Of a stretch of 64,000 bases of DNA, positions 8,515 to 16,276 are shown one piece after another. The number at the start of each line of letters is the position of its first letter. Positions within the stretch are counted from its first letter, which is position 1. The notes beneath the pieces are model-generated. The model was not told the DNA's origin, ran no database searches, and saw only the letters and a program-made list of their open reading frames with translations. Both the position numbers and the translations under genes were made by a program. The stretch is from Candidatus Gastranaerophilales bacterium (GTDB lineage: Bacteria > Cyanobacteriota > Vampirovibrionia > Gastranaerophilales > Gastranaerophilaceae): NCBI GenBank assembly GCA_944323695.1, contig CALUTI010000001.1, positions 217,582-281,581 on the forward strand, in the 5' to 3' direction.

Positions 8515-9519
8515 TTATAATTTTTCAGCAACCATCAAAGTAGTTTCAGCCAATCTTGTAGAATAACCCATTTCGTTATCGTACCAAGAAATGATTTTAA
8601 CCTGATTGCCGCCCATTACACGAGTTAATAAAGCGTCAACAGTTGATGATTGAGAAGTACCGATATAATCAGATGATACCAACGGTTCTTCAGTATAGCA
8701 AAGAACGTGTCCGTCAGCACCTTCTTTTAATGCTGCGTTAACTTCTTCAACAGTAACGTCTTTAGAAAGTTCAAATACAACGTCAACCAAAGATACGTCA
8801 GGGGTTGGAACTCTCATAGCGAAACCGTCCAATTTACCTTTCAATTGAGGTAAAACAAGAGCAACAGCTTTAGCAGCACCTGTTTTTGTAGGAACGATGT
8901 TCAAAGCGCCGGCTCTTGCACGACGAGGGTCTTTGTGACCTGCGTCCAAGATTCTTTGGTCGCCTGTGTAAGAGTGAACTGTTGTCATCAAACCTTTAAC
9001 GATACCGAATTTTTCATCGATAACTTTAGCTACAGGAGCCAAGCAGTTAGTTGTGCAAGATGCCATAGAAATTACATTGTGTTTTGCAGGATCGTATTCT
9101 TTATCGTTAACGCCTAAAACAATTGTAATATCTTCGTTTGTAGCAGGAGCTGAGATAATAACTTTTTTAGCACCTGCAGTGATGTGAGCTTTTGCTTTTT
9201 CAGCATCTGTGAAGAAACCTGTTGATTCAACAACAACTTCTACACCTAAATCTTTCCAAGGCAATTGTGCAGGATCTTTTTCTGCAAAGAATTTAATTTT
9301 TTTACCGTTTACAATAATGCCTTCTTCATAAGCTTCAACTGTACCGTCAAATTTACCCATTACAGAGTCATGTTTGAAAAGAAGTGCAGCTTCAGCCGGT
9401 TTCAAACCTGGGTCATTGATTGCAACGTAATCGATTTTGTTGAAGATACCTTCTCTGATTGCTGCTCTCAATGTGTTACGTCCGATTCTTCCGAATCCGT
9501 TAATTGCTACTTTTACCAT
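8515..9519 (-). CDS. gap: glyceraldehyde-3-phosphate dehydrogenase
   Basis: 334 residues, standard length. It oxidises glyceraldehyde-3-phosphate to 1,3-bisphosphoglycerate in glycolysis (or runs in reverse). The NAD-binding loop GFGRIGRN is at 8-15, the nucleophile Cys155 in SCTTNCLAP, and the catalytic base His182 in TVHSYTGDQ. Asp36 after the second strand favours NAD over NADP, an inference. AAGGAG precedes the ATG. The gene has an even, strongly biased codon choice, as expected for a highly expressed protein. Confidence 0.98.
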   Translation of the reverse strand: MVKVAINGFGRIGRNTLRAAIREGIFNKIDYVAINDPGLKPAEAALLFKHDSVMGKFDGTVEAYEEGIIVNGKKIKFFAEKDPAQLPWKDLGVEVVVESTGFFTDAEKAKAHITAGAKKVIISAPATNEDITIVLGVNDKEYDPAKHNVISMASCTTNCLAPVAKVIDEKFGIVKGLMTTVHSYTGDQRILDAGHKDPRRARAGALNIVPTKTGAAKAVALVLPQLKGKLDGFAMRVPTPDVSLVDVVFELSKDVTVEEVNAALKEGADGHVLCYTEEPLVSSDYIGTSQSSTVDALLTRVMGGNQVKIISWYDNEMGYSTRLAETTLMVAEKL

Positions 9520-9667
9520 AAGATTTACTCCTTCTTATTTTAATTACATGTATTTTATAACATTAACACAAAAACTAATCAATAGCTTTAAAGCTTTAGA
9601 ATATTAAAAAATTGTTAATTATAGCAAATTTTTTCTTGTTCGGTTATTATATGAAAAAGGAGATGTT

Positions 9668-9985
9668 ATGCAAGTTCAAAAAATAAGCACTGGTGTTCAT
9701 TTTGGCGACAACAGCGGACAAAAGTTTACGGATAAGTTTATAACACATACAAAAAATGCAGCAGATATGAATGATACTGTTGTTGTGCCAAGGACTATTT
9801 TCAAAGGCTATTTAGGATTTATGGCAGGAACAACCTTAACGGCACTGGGCGGACTTGCAAAAAACAAAAAGTGGATTAGTTACCCGCTGAATATTGCGGG
9901 GCTTTTGTCATGCCTGTATGGTACATGGGCATTTGTAAGACCATTTGTTGTAAAAGATGCACCTGGTGTTGCTCAGAAAAAGTAA
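9668..9985 (+). CDS. small membrane protein of unknown function
   Basis: 105 residues with AAGGAG before the ATG. The first 45 residues are polar and carry VHFGDN near residue 10, like the N termini of other lineage-specific proteins in this window. Two hydrophobic stretches follow (about 47-65 and 73-92) separated by KNKKW, suggesting a helical hairpin in the membrane. It is convergent with radA and 5 bases from its end. No family recognised. Confidence 0.65.
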   Translation: MQVQKISTGVHFGDNSGQKFTDKFITHTKNAADMNDTVVVPRTIFKGYLGFMAGTTLTALGGLAKNKKWISYPLNIAGLLSCLYGTWAFVRPFVVKDAPGVAQKK

Positions 9986-9990
9986 TTTCA

Positions 9991-11358
9991 TCATTGTGCG
10001 GACACGCAGGCAGAAATCGCATCAATGAGTCTTTTTACACGAACTATTTGAATTTTGTCTGAGGTAATTTTATTTGCATAAGGTATAATTGCCTTTTTAA
10101 AGCCTGATAAAATAGCTTCATTCAGGCGTTTTTCAATATTTTGTACGGGGTGAATTTCGCCTGACAAACCTATTTCACCGATTATAACGGTCTGGCTGTC
10201 GACCACAACATCTCTTGCGCAAGTTGCAACGGCAAGCGCAATGCCCAAATCAGCACTCGGCTCATCCACCTCAATTCCGCCCATTACATTCACATAAACA
10301 TCTTGTTTTGAAAGGTTAAGTCCGACACGTTTTTCCAGCACTGCAAGGATTTGTAAAAGTCTGCTGGTATCCACGCCATTAGTCACACGACGCGGCGCAG
10401 GGTAAGGCGTTGTACCGACAAGTGCCTGAATTTCAACCAAAAGCGGTCTTGTGCCTTCATTTGTAACAACAATTGCAGTTCCTGGGATTGAACCTTGTGA
10501 GCGCTCATTTAAGAATAATTCATTAGGATTTGTAACACAAACAAGCCCTTTTGAACCCATTTCAAAAATTCCGACCTCTGATGTATTTCCGAAACGATTT
10601 TTCATAGAACGCAAAATTCTATAAGATTTATACTTATCGCCTTCAAAATAAATAACCGTATCAACCATGTGTTCAAGGACTTTAGGCCCTGCGATTGAGC
10701 CGTCTTTGGTAACATGCCCGATAATAATTACAGTAATATTCTTATTTTTAGCAATTTGCATCAAAATATTGCAGCACTCACGGATTTGCGAAACACTGCC
10801 GGCAGAGCTTGTAATCGTTTGTGAATAAATCGCCTGAATACTATCTATTACCACAATATCCGGATTAAGATTATCAATTTCCGCGCGGATGCTTTCCATA
10901 TTTATTTGCGGATAAATATAAAGGCTTTTTGAATCAATTTCAAGTCTTTCGGCACGAAGTTTAACCTGACTTGCGCTTTCTTCTGCGGAGACGTACAAAA
11001 CCTTTTTATTATTTTTGCAAAGCTCGCCGCCTGTCTGCAAAAGTATTGTAGATTTACCGATACCCGGATCCCCCGCAATCAAAACAAGGGAGCCTTGAAC
11101 AAGCCCGCCGCCCAAAATTCTGTCAAATTCGGGGATATTTGTGCTTACACGAACTTCTTCACCAACATGAATATCAGATAACAAAGTTGGTTTTGTATCG
11201 TTTAAAACACCTTGCGGAGAAACCGTCTGCGGCTTCAACTGTGACTGAACTTCTTCGGTAAAAGTTCCCCATGCGCCGCATTCAGGACATTTTCCCAGAT
11301 AACCAGCCGTTTCATACCCGCAATTTTGACATATCCATTTTGATTTTACCTTTGCCAT
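9991..11358 (-). CDS. radA: DNA repair protein RadA
   Basis: 455 residues, normal length. Order: N-terminal zinc finger (Cys10, Cys13, Cys24, Cys27), RecA-like ATPase with Walker A GDPGIGKST at 96-104, the RadA-specific KNRFG at 253-257, and a C-terminal Lon-protease-like domain (VNVMGGIEVDEPSADLG). RadA drives branch migration in recombinational repair. The start has only AT-rich sequence upstream. Confidence 0.97.
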   Translation of the reverse strand: MAKVKSKWICQNCGYETAGYLGKCPECGAWGTFTEEVQSQLKPQTVSPQGVLNDTKPTLLSDIHVGEEVRVSTNIPEFDRILGGGLVQGSLVLIAGDPGIGKSTILLQTGGELCKNNKKVLYVSAEESASQVKLRAERLEIDSKSLYIYPQINMESIRAEIDNLNPDIVVIDSIQAIYSQTITSSAGSVSQIRECCNILMQIAKNKNITVIIIGHVTKDGSIAGPKVLEHMVDTVIYFEGDKYKSYRILRSMKNRFGNTSEVGIFEMGSKGLVCVTNPNELFLNERSQGSIPGTAIVVTNEGTRPLLVEIQALVGTTPYPAPRRVTNGVDTSRLLQILAVLEKRVGLNLSKQDVYVNVMGGIEVDEPSADLGIALAVATCARDVVVDSQTVIIGEIGLSGEIHPVQNIEKRLNEAILSGFKKAIIPYANKITSDKIQIVRVKRLIDAISACVSAQ

Positions 11359-11388
11359 AAATTGATTATAGTATAAAAATCAAATATT

Positions 11389-11417
11389 AAAAAGCCACCA
11401 TTTATAGGTGGCCTTTT
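11389..11417 (-). terminator. intrinsic terminator
   Basis: On the minus strand, AAAAGGCCACC-TATAAAT-GGTGGC followed by a T run, just after the stop of the secreted protein gene at 11427. Confidence 0.8.
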
Positions 11418-11426
11418 AAATTTCTT

Positions 11427-12464
11427 TTATTTTTTCTTATTCAACGCGGCGACATCAGCAACTCTGAGTGCAAAATACGGTTTGTCTTTTTCCATCAAAA
11501 ACATTACAAACGTATCGTCAAAGTAGAAGTCTGCCGGTTCTCTGACAATTGGAACAGGCATTGACATTTTCATAATCAATGCGGCTTCGCTTTTAAGTTT
11601 TACGCCTTTGTTATCCATTTTAAAATCAATGCTTTGCAGTGCCTGATCAATAGTTAAGTCAGTATCTTTAATAGTTTTACCCTGAAGTTCAGGATACTGA
11701 TTCAAGCTCTTAAAGCTGATAAAAGGCACCTTCAAGCGGTCTTCATCGCCAAATCTATGGCTGTCAGTGTATTCTTCTGATTTTTTCATCATATCGTCGT
11801 ACAAAGCAGAAAGTGACTTGTTGTCATCTGTTCTGTAAAGAAGTACTCTGTCGTTTTGTTTTGTGCGTAATTCTACCGCGAAATCATTAGGATTATTATA
11901 GAAAAGCACGCTGACATTTTCTCTTAACGCTTTTTTACTATTCTGGTTAATACCGAAATATTGAACTTTTTCTTTGTTCAATTTTCCGAATCTTTCTTTT
12001 TTAAGCTCATCAAAAGCATTCAAAAATTCAAAATCTTTTTTCAGCATTGCATAAACAAGATAGTTTCTGCCTGACCAATCCATGCCTTGCAAAAGTTCGC
12101 TTGTTTCATTGAATTTTTCCATCAAAGCTTTATCAATCTGATCTTTTAAATTCATATTAGCAACCCCATGAGCTGTATAATATGAATTGTCAGAAAGCAT
12201 TTCCTTTGTAAATTCCTGTTTATTAAGCTCATCTGCCAGATTTGAAGGACCGTCCGTAAATACAATCGGAGCCTTTACGACATTATCCATCAAATCATTC
12301 CATACAAGCTGGAAAGTACCAACCCAAACCTTATTTTGATCCTGGGTTTCAGTTGAAAACATCGGCATAACAACAAGTTCGGTTTCAGGTGCTTTTTTAA
12401 AGAATGCAAAAGCAGATGTCGCAAACATCATCATTACAGCCATTGTTAAAGCGATTTTTTTCAT
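11427..12464 (-). CDS. secreted protein of unknown function
   Basis: 345 residues. A typical signal peptide (MKKIALTMAVMMMFATSAFA) precedes FFKK, so export with cleavage after Ala20 is likely; there is no lipobox Cys. The mature part has about one Lys or Asp/Glu in three residues and no Cys, no membrane segment and no motif I recognise. It is preceded by AAGGGACA before the ATG, and it lies 15 bases after a 120-residue protein and a BlaI-type repressor on the same strand, so all three may be co-transcribed. Confidence 0.75.
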   Translation of the reverse strand: MKKIALTMAVMMMFATSAFAFFKKAPETELVVMPMFSTETQDQNKVWVGTFQLVWNDLMDNVVKAPIVFTDGPSNLADELNKQEFTKEMLSDNSYYTAHGVANMNLKDQIDKALMEKFNETSELLQGMDWSGRNYLVYAMLKKDFEFLNAFDELKKERFGKLNKEKVQYFGINQNSKKALRENVSVLFYNNPNDFAVELRTKQNDRVLLYRTDDNKSLSALYDDMMKKSEEYTDSHRFGDEDRLKVPFISFKSLNQYPELQGKTIKDTDLTIDQALQSIDFKMDNKGVKLKSEAALIMKMSMPVPIVREPADFYFDDTFVMFLMEKDKPYFALRVADVAALNKKK

Positions 12465-12479
12465 AAATGTCCCTTTCTT

Positions 12480-12842
12480 TTAAATGTTCAAAAATCTGAA
12501 AAAACTCTCTAAAAAACCTTTTGTATCTTTTGAGTGAGGGATATTTGCCGATTTATAATATTTTTCATAGCTTTTAATTATATTTTCCGGCAAATCCTCA
12601 CCTTTTTCCATAATATACGACAAAAATTCTATATAGTCATCCTGCTCTTCGCGGTATAAATTATCGCGATGTCTTAAATCCTCATCAGCCTCGTAATGCA
12701 CGAGAGCATGATAAGATGCCATAATACTTTTATCCGTTGTCTCGTCAGGAAATGCCAAAAGTGCATCTTTAACATGCATTTCGCCAAGCCTTACTTTTCT
12801 AAGCAGCTCCCCGACTTTTTTTCTGTTTTCAAAATTAGACAT
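12480..12842 (-). CDS. uncharacterised 120-residue protein coupled to BlaI-type repressor
   Basis: The ATG directly abuts the TAA of the upstream blaI-like gene, so translation is probably coupled. The protein is soluble, acidic and mostly predicted helical, with His/Asp/Glu-rich stretch SYHALVHYEADEDLRHRDN. It is not a BlaR1-type sensor: there is no membrane segment or HEXXH. Function unknown; the gene order suggests it works with the repressor. Confidence 0.7.
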   Translation of the reverse strand: MSNFENRKKVGELLRKVRLGEMHVKDALLAFPDETTDKSIMASYHALVHYEADEDLRHRDNLYREEQDDYIEFLSYIMEKGEDLPENIIKSYEKYYKSANIPHSKDTKGFLESFFRFLNI

Positions 12843-13187
12843 TTAACTTACTAAAAACTCGCTGCACTCACGTTCAATAAATCTCAACATTTCAACATAA
12901 CTGCCGTTGAAAAACTGATCGGCAAGGACTTTTACGGACTCCATAGTCATCTCGCGTCTGTCCATTGCAGCTTTATAAAAGAATTTTTTACCAACCTTAT
13001 ATCTTACAAGAATACTTTTTACAGTTAATCTGTCCATAACGGTTTTGATAGTTGTATAAGCTCTTTCAATACCTGATTTTGACAAATCATCAACTATATC
13101 CTGTATTGAAATATCCATATCTTCGTTTTGTTCCGTAAGATTCCAAAAAGAATTTAAAATATCAATTTCAAGCTTTCCGCAAACCAT
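12843..13187 (-). CDS. BlaI/MecI/CopY family transcriptional repressor
   Basis: 114 residues, close to the family's usual 120. The N-terminal winged helix is recognisable: EIDILNSFW, then AYTTIKTVMDRL (recognition helix, about residues 49-60), then the wing with VGKKFFYKA. The C-terminal half would be the dimerisation region, where family members are cleaved by a BlaR1-type protease. No beta-lactamase or BlaR1 gene is in the window, so the regulated process is unknown. Confidence 0.85.
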   Translation of the reverse strand: MVCGKLEIDILNSFWNLTEQNEDMDISIQDIVDDLSKSGIERAYTTIKTVMDRLTVKSILVRYKVGKKFFYKAAMDRREMTMESVKVLADQFFNGSYVEMLRFIERECSEFLVS

Positions 13188-13270
13188 AAAATTTTCCTTA
13201 ATAACTAAACTACTAACATTGTAACACGAACAGATTTCTTTTCAATTGCACAATATAAAAATCTTTACAA

Positions 13271-14419
13271 TCATTCTATATCAAATAAATCGACATCTTT
13301 TTTGTAATTTTTTCTGAAACGTTTACGCTCATTTTTTTTCTGGTCTTTTTTAGACATTTTTCTATAGGCGTTATCAACGGAGATTTTAGTAATAGCTTTG
13401 CCGGAACGCCTGTCAAAAAACGTCAGCCAGAATTTTCTGTGGATATTGTCAACAGAAAAAGACACCTCACCTGCGACTTTTTCTCCGGGACTAATAGTTT
13501 TATACATCATTTTTGTGTTCCCGAAAACCGAAGGTCTGAATGTGGAGTTGTAATCATTCACCAGTGCCATATCAAAACCTGAAAGAGTTTTATCGGACAT
13601 ATTAGATATAGTTAAAGACAAAGTAACCGTATTCATTTCACCAAACGGATCTTCTTCGTGTTTAACATTAGTAATCATAATATCAAGTCCCGGATATAAA
13701 AGCTCCTCCTGCTTTAAGGCTTCCGGCTTATAAACAGGCAGAGGAATTTTCGTATTAATTTTAACTTTAATTTCATCCCCCGGGGCTATCAAAACGTCTT
13801 TACCTTTGCGGATTAACGCCATACCAAGTCCTACCGCGCCGCCGATTGCGGCTCCGCCTGCAATCGTATAACCTTGTGAAAGTATAGCAGCTTCAAGCCC
13901 GAGCCAGTTAAGCGCTAAAAATCCGCCAACGACACCGCCTGCAGCCGTATAGCCCAAATCCTGTGCAACTATTCTGGAGGTTTCCACAATCGGATGAAGT
14001 TTAGTTGTCATCTTGCCGTCAATAGGGATTTCACGCCCATCAGGGGTAACAAGATAATCAAACGACAACTCAATCCAGGCTTGTTTTCCCATTTTTCCTG
14101 CATCACCTGTTTCGGAAATTTTGCCATGTGCTACAGTACCTTTCGGGATAATAATTCCCTCGTCGCCATAGACATCAGAGGTTACTTGCGCGAAAAATTC
14201 ATCCCCCTCTATTGAATAAGCACTGTCCAGAACTTGCGAAACAGTCATATTAATGACATCTTTTCTGTCCAGATGTTCAATTTTGCCGGTAAATAATTCT
14301 TCTTGCAGCTGCTGATACTCATCATTTTCTTCAATATAACCATGCAATGGCTCTGCTGCAAGTACAACAGAATTCATGAAAAATATTAATGATATAAACA
14401 ATGCAAAAATCTTTTTCAT
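13271..14419 (-). CDS. secreted protein with glycine-rich membrane-like segment
   Basis: 382 residues with signal peptide (residues 1-21, ending VVLAA). After it comes a beta-rich domain containing IIIPKGTVAHGKIS, resembling the barrel of VirB10/TrbI-like proteins (weak, by eye). Residues about 160-210 are a glycine/alanine-rich hydrophobic stretch (AAGGVVGGFLALNWLG, GGAAIGGAVGLG), possibly membrane associated. The C-terminal ~140 residues look like an immunoglobulin-type beta domain (VTLSLTISNMSDKTLSGFD) and end in a strongly basic tail. Role unknown; envelope location likely. Confidence 0.7.
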   Translation of the reverse strand: MKKIFALFISLIFFMNSVVLAAEPLHGYIEENDEYQQLQEELFTGKIEHLDRKDVINMTVSQVLDSAYSIEGDEFFAQVTSDVYGDEGIIIPKGTVAHGKISETGDAGKMGKQAWIELSFDYLVTPDGREIPIDGKMTTKLHPIVETSRIVAQDLGYTAAGGVVGGFLALNWLGLEAAILSQGYTIAGGAAIGGAVGLGMALIRKGKDVLIAPGDEIKVKINTKIPLPVYKPEALKQEELLYPGLDIMITNVKHEEDPFGEMNTVTLSLTISNMSDKTLSGFDMALVNDYNSTFRPSVFGNTKMMYKTISPGEKVAGEVSFSVDNIHRKFWLTFFDRRSGKAITKISVDNAYRKMSKKDQKKNERKRFRKNYKKDVDLFDIE

Positions 14420-14449
14420 AAGAATATTATATTACGATTTTTAAAAATA

Positions 14450-15549
14450 TCAAAGCTCATTGCGCTCAAGTTTTGAAATCATAGCCGTTGTTCCGGTGCC
14501 GCCTTCCTCAACAGCCATGCAACCGCCCTCCGAATATCTGAATCTTTGACCATCAGATCTAATAATAAAAGAGTACAAATCATATCCCCACTTATTGGGT
14601 CCTTTCATACCGTTTGTATCAACAGCAATTAATTTAACGCCATACCCTACTACGTCATATGGAAATATTATGGTGCCATCTGCCAAAACATATACAGTTC
14701 TGTCATTTAAAATAGCATTTTTTCTGAAATTAGTACAGTCTCTTGAGACATATTCTCCGTAATCTTCATATCCGTCAGGAACTTCTGCATCCGGATTATT
14801 TGCCGTGCTCACCGTATCCATTCCCTCATATTCAGGAATACAGCCATCCACATGGGCGTTTCCTTCACATTTTTTTACCACTTTTAATGATGAAAAAAAT
14901 TTTTCAGATACATCCACGCAATCCGTTGACGGACCTATCGAAGTACCGCTAAGATAATAACATCTTGGTAAATAATCATATTGTGCCAGTACATTTAATA
15001 ACGTCTGATTAATCAATGCATACGCTTTTTTAAATTGTGTATTAAGTGATTTTTGTTGATAATTAGCAACCAACGTCGGAATCGTCATTGCCGCCACGAT
15101 TCCGATTATTCCTAAGGTTATTAACACTTCTGCTAAAGTGAAGGCGGCTTTCTTTTTAAAGTCGTTAAGTTCTTTACTGTCATTACGAGGAGAATGCGCA
15201 GCATTCGACGTAGTAATCCCATTATTATCGTCATCCTGAACTGGTTTCAGGATCTCTTTTTTACCCTCACCCGAAGTTGTAACTCGCTTTGCTCGAACAA
15301 CTTCTCCCTCTCCCAGCGGTAGAGGGGAATTACTTCTGTCATTCTGAGCGGTAGCGAAGAATCTCTTGAGATCCTTCGGCTTCGCCTCAGGATGACGGAT
15401 GTCCGCATAACCTTTGCTCTTTTCGGCACCAACTTCCGGTGTATTCTCACCAACATACAATGTGTTGTCGTGCCTATGGCACAAGCCCTTGCTATTTCTA
15501 CCTAGGAGAGACGCCCCCCCCCGTTTTTGAAAATTTTTCTTATCGTCAT
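14450..15549 (-). CDS. prepilin-like protein B, G tract out of frame, leader made of repeats
   Basis: The start chosen is ATG 15549 with AAGGAG 8 bases before it (15558-15563). Its frame enters nine G (15514-15522 on the complement) and stops 4 codons later. With 10 or 7 G it would read MTIRKIFKNGGGASLLGRNSKG and continue to the pilin. The prepilin signal AAFTLAEVLITLGIIGIVAAM then comes only after 136 residues, against ~10-30 in usual prepilins. That long leader is translated from intergenic repeats (IRHPEAKPKDLKRF, SPLPLGEGE, EILKPVQDDD, SPRNDS). The mature part is ~230 residues with several Cys and ends VEEGGTGTTAMISKLERNEL. It would be a minor or major pilin/pseudopilin. Without slippage it should be silent. 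Confidence 0.75.
15179..15217 (+). repeat. 39-bp dispersed repeat, copy 2, inside the prepilin B leader
   Basis: Exact match to 3980-4018. Here it is translated on the minus strand as part of the leader (TTSNAAHSPRNDS). Confidence 0.85.
15230..15256 (-). repeat. 27-bp inverted-repeat element, copy 2, inside the prepilin B leader
   Basis: Reverse complement of 4068-4094 with one mismatch; translated as EILKPVQDD on the minus strand. Confidence 0.8.
15338..15396. repeat. REP-like palindromic element inside the prepilin B leader
   Basis: GTCATTCTGAGCGGTAGCGA at one end and CTTCGCCTCAGGATGAC at the other give an imperfect palindrome of the kind found between genes. It encodes IRHPEAKPKDLKRFFATAQN on the minus strand. 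Only one copy is in the window; membership in a repeat family is inferred from its shape. Confidence 0.55.
15514..15522 (-). repeat. homopolymeric G tract (9), putative phase switch of prepilin B
   Basis: Nine G on the coding strand directly after codon 9 of the ATG-15549 frame. n = 7 or 10 gives an open frame; n = 9 gives a stop at once (TAG). The surrounding bases closely match those of prepilin C. Confidence 0.75.
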
Positions 15550-15574
15550 CAGCTTTTCTCCTTATCTTAAATTT

Positions 15575-15603
15575 ATTATAACACAATTTTTCTGTATTTG
15601 CAA
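15575..15603 (-). promoter_or_regulatory. promoter for prepilin B
   Basis: Minus strand TTGCAA (15603-15598), 17-base spacer, TATAAT (15580-15575), 26 bases before the ATG at 15549. It is back to back with the plus-strand promoter at 15609. Confidence 0.6.
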
Positions 15604-15608
15604 ATCTG

Positions 15609-15638
15609 TTGACTTATTTTTGCATGATATATTATAAT
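15609..15638 (+). promoter_or_regulatory. promoter for the 99-residue gene, likely leaderless transcript
   Basis: TTGACT (15609-15614), 18-base spacer, TATAAT (15633-15638). The ATG is at 15646, only 7 bases after the -10 box, and no ribosome binding site is present, so the mRNA probably begins at or next to the start codon. Confidence 0.65.
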
Positions 15639-15645
15639 AAATTTT

Positions 15646-15945
15646 ATGAAAAAACGTTGGTATGACTTAGATGTTACTGTCAGCAAGGCAATAAGCATGT
15701 TGGAAAAAGCAGACGAAACAATTCAGGTTCGCTGCGCAGAATATATTATTGACCAGCTGAAAGATATTGATTTTGATATTCCGATGTCTCTGGAAGATCA
15801 ATACAATTATATTTTAAGACGCTGGTATGATAAAAATATTAAAGTTTCCCATGCAATGGAATATCTTAAGAATTGTCCGGTTGAAATCAGAAAACAACTG
15901 GCTCTGGATATTATTGAATACTTAAAACAGGTTCAAAATGACTGA
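15646..15945 (+). CDS. 99-residue protein made of two similar halves
   Basis: Two ~48-residue repeats are visible: RWYDLDVTVSKAISML...RCAEYIIDQLKDI (residues 4-40) and RWYDKNIKVSHAMEYL...QLALDIIEYLKQV (53-96). Both read as helical bundles without Cys or membrane segment. The gene appears leaderless and overlaps the next ORF by 8 bases. Function unknown. Confidence 0.75.
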   Translation: MKKRWYDLDVTVSKAISMLEKADETIQVRCAEYIIDQLKDIDFDIPMSLEDQYNYILRRWYDKNIKVSHAMEYLKNCPVEIRKQLALDIIEYLKQVQND

Positions 15946-16276
15946 TGACATCAATAAAAAAATAATAAACCTTTTTTCCAAGCATGGTAAATCAATTCCT
16001 ACTGATGAAAAAATCAAATACTATGCGGGATTTAATTATGTAAAAATAAATAAAGATACCAACGGGAACAAATTCAACCCCGAGCATTTAAAAAAATACG
16101 CAGAAAAATGCCACTACATAGTCCGCGTAATGAGAGAATTTGACGGGGAAACTTATTTGTATAACTATGATGTGCCGAATAATGATTTATTCAAATTCAT
16201 GAAATCCTTTGAAGAAAATACTCTTGACGGCACTATAATAGAAATTGAAAAATACTTTCCGGAAGATTTAGCATAA
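15938..16276 (+). CDS. uncharacterised 112-residue protein
   Basis: It overlaps the 99-residue gene by 8 bases and abuts the radical SAM gene (stop at 16274-16276, next ATG at 16277), indicating an operon. Soluble, mixed alpha/beta by appearance, with aromatic/charged stretch YIVRVMREFDGETYLYNYD. No recognised motif. Confidence 0.7.
   Translation: MTDDINKKIINLFSKHGKSIPTDEKIKYYAGFNYVKINKDTNGNKFNPEHLKKYAEKCHYIVRVMREFDGETYLYNYDVPNNDLFKFMKSFEENTLDGTIIEIEKYFPEDLA

Noticed and set aside
9520..9667. Rex operator upstream of gap
   Set aside because: Only half-site resemblance (TTGTTAA...AGCAA); no full palindrome of the Rex type.
12480..13187. bla regulatory pair (BlaI with BlaR1)
   Set aside because: The partner of the BlaI-type repressor is a small soluble protein without membrane helices or a zinc protease motif.
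15247..15456. 69-codon minus-strand ORF across the prepilin B leader
   Set aside because: It is the repeat sequence read in another frame; the pilin frame explains the region.
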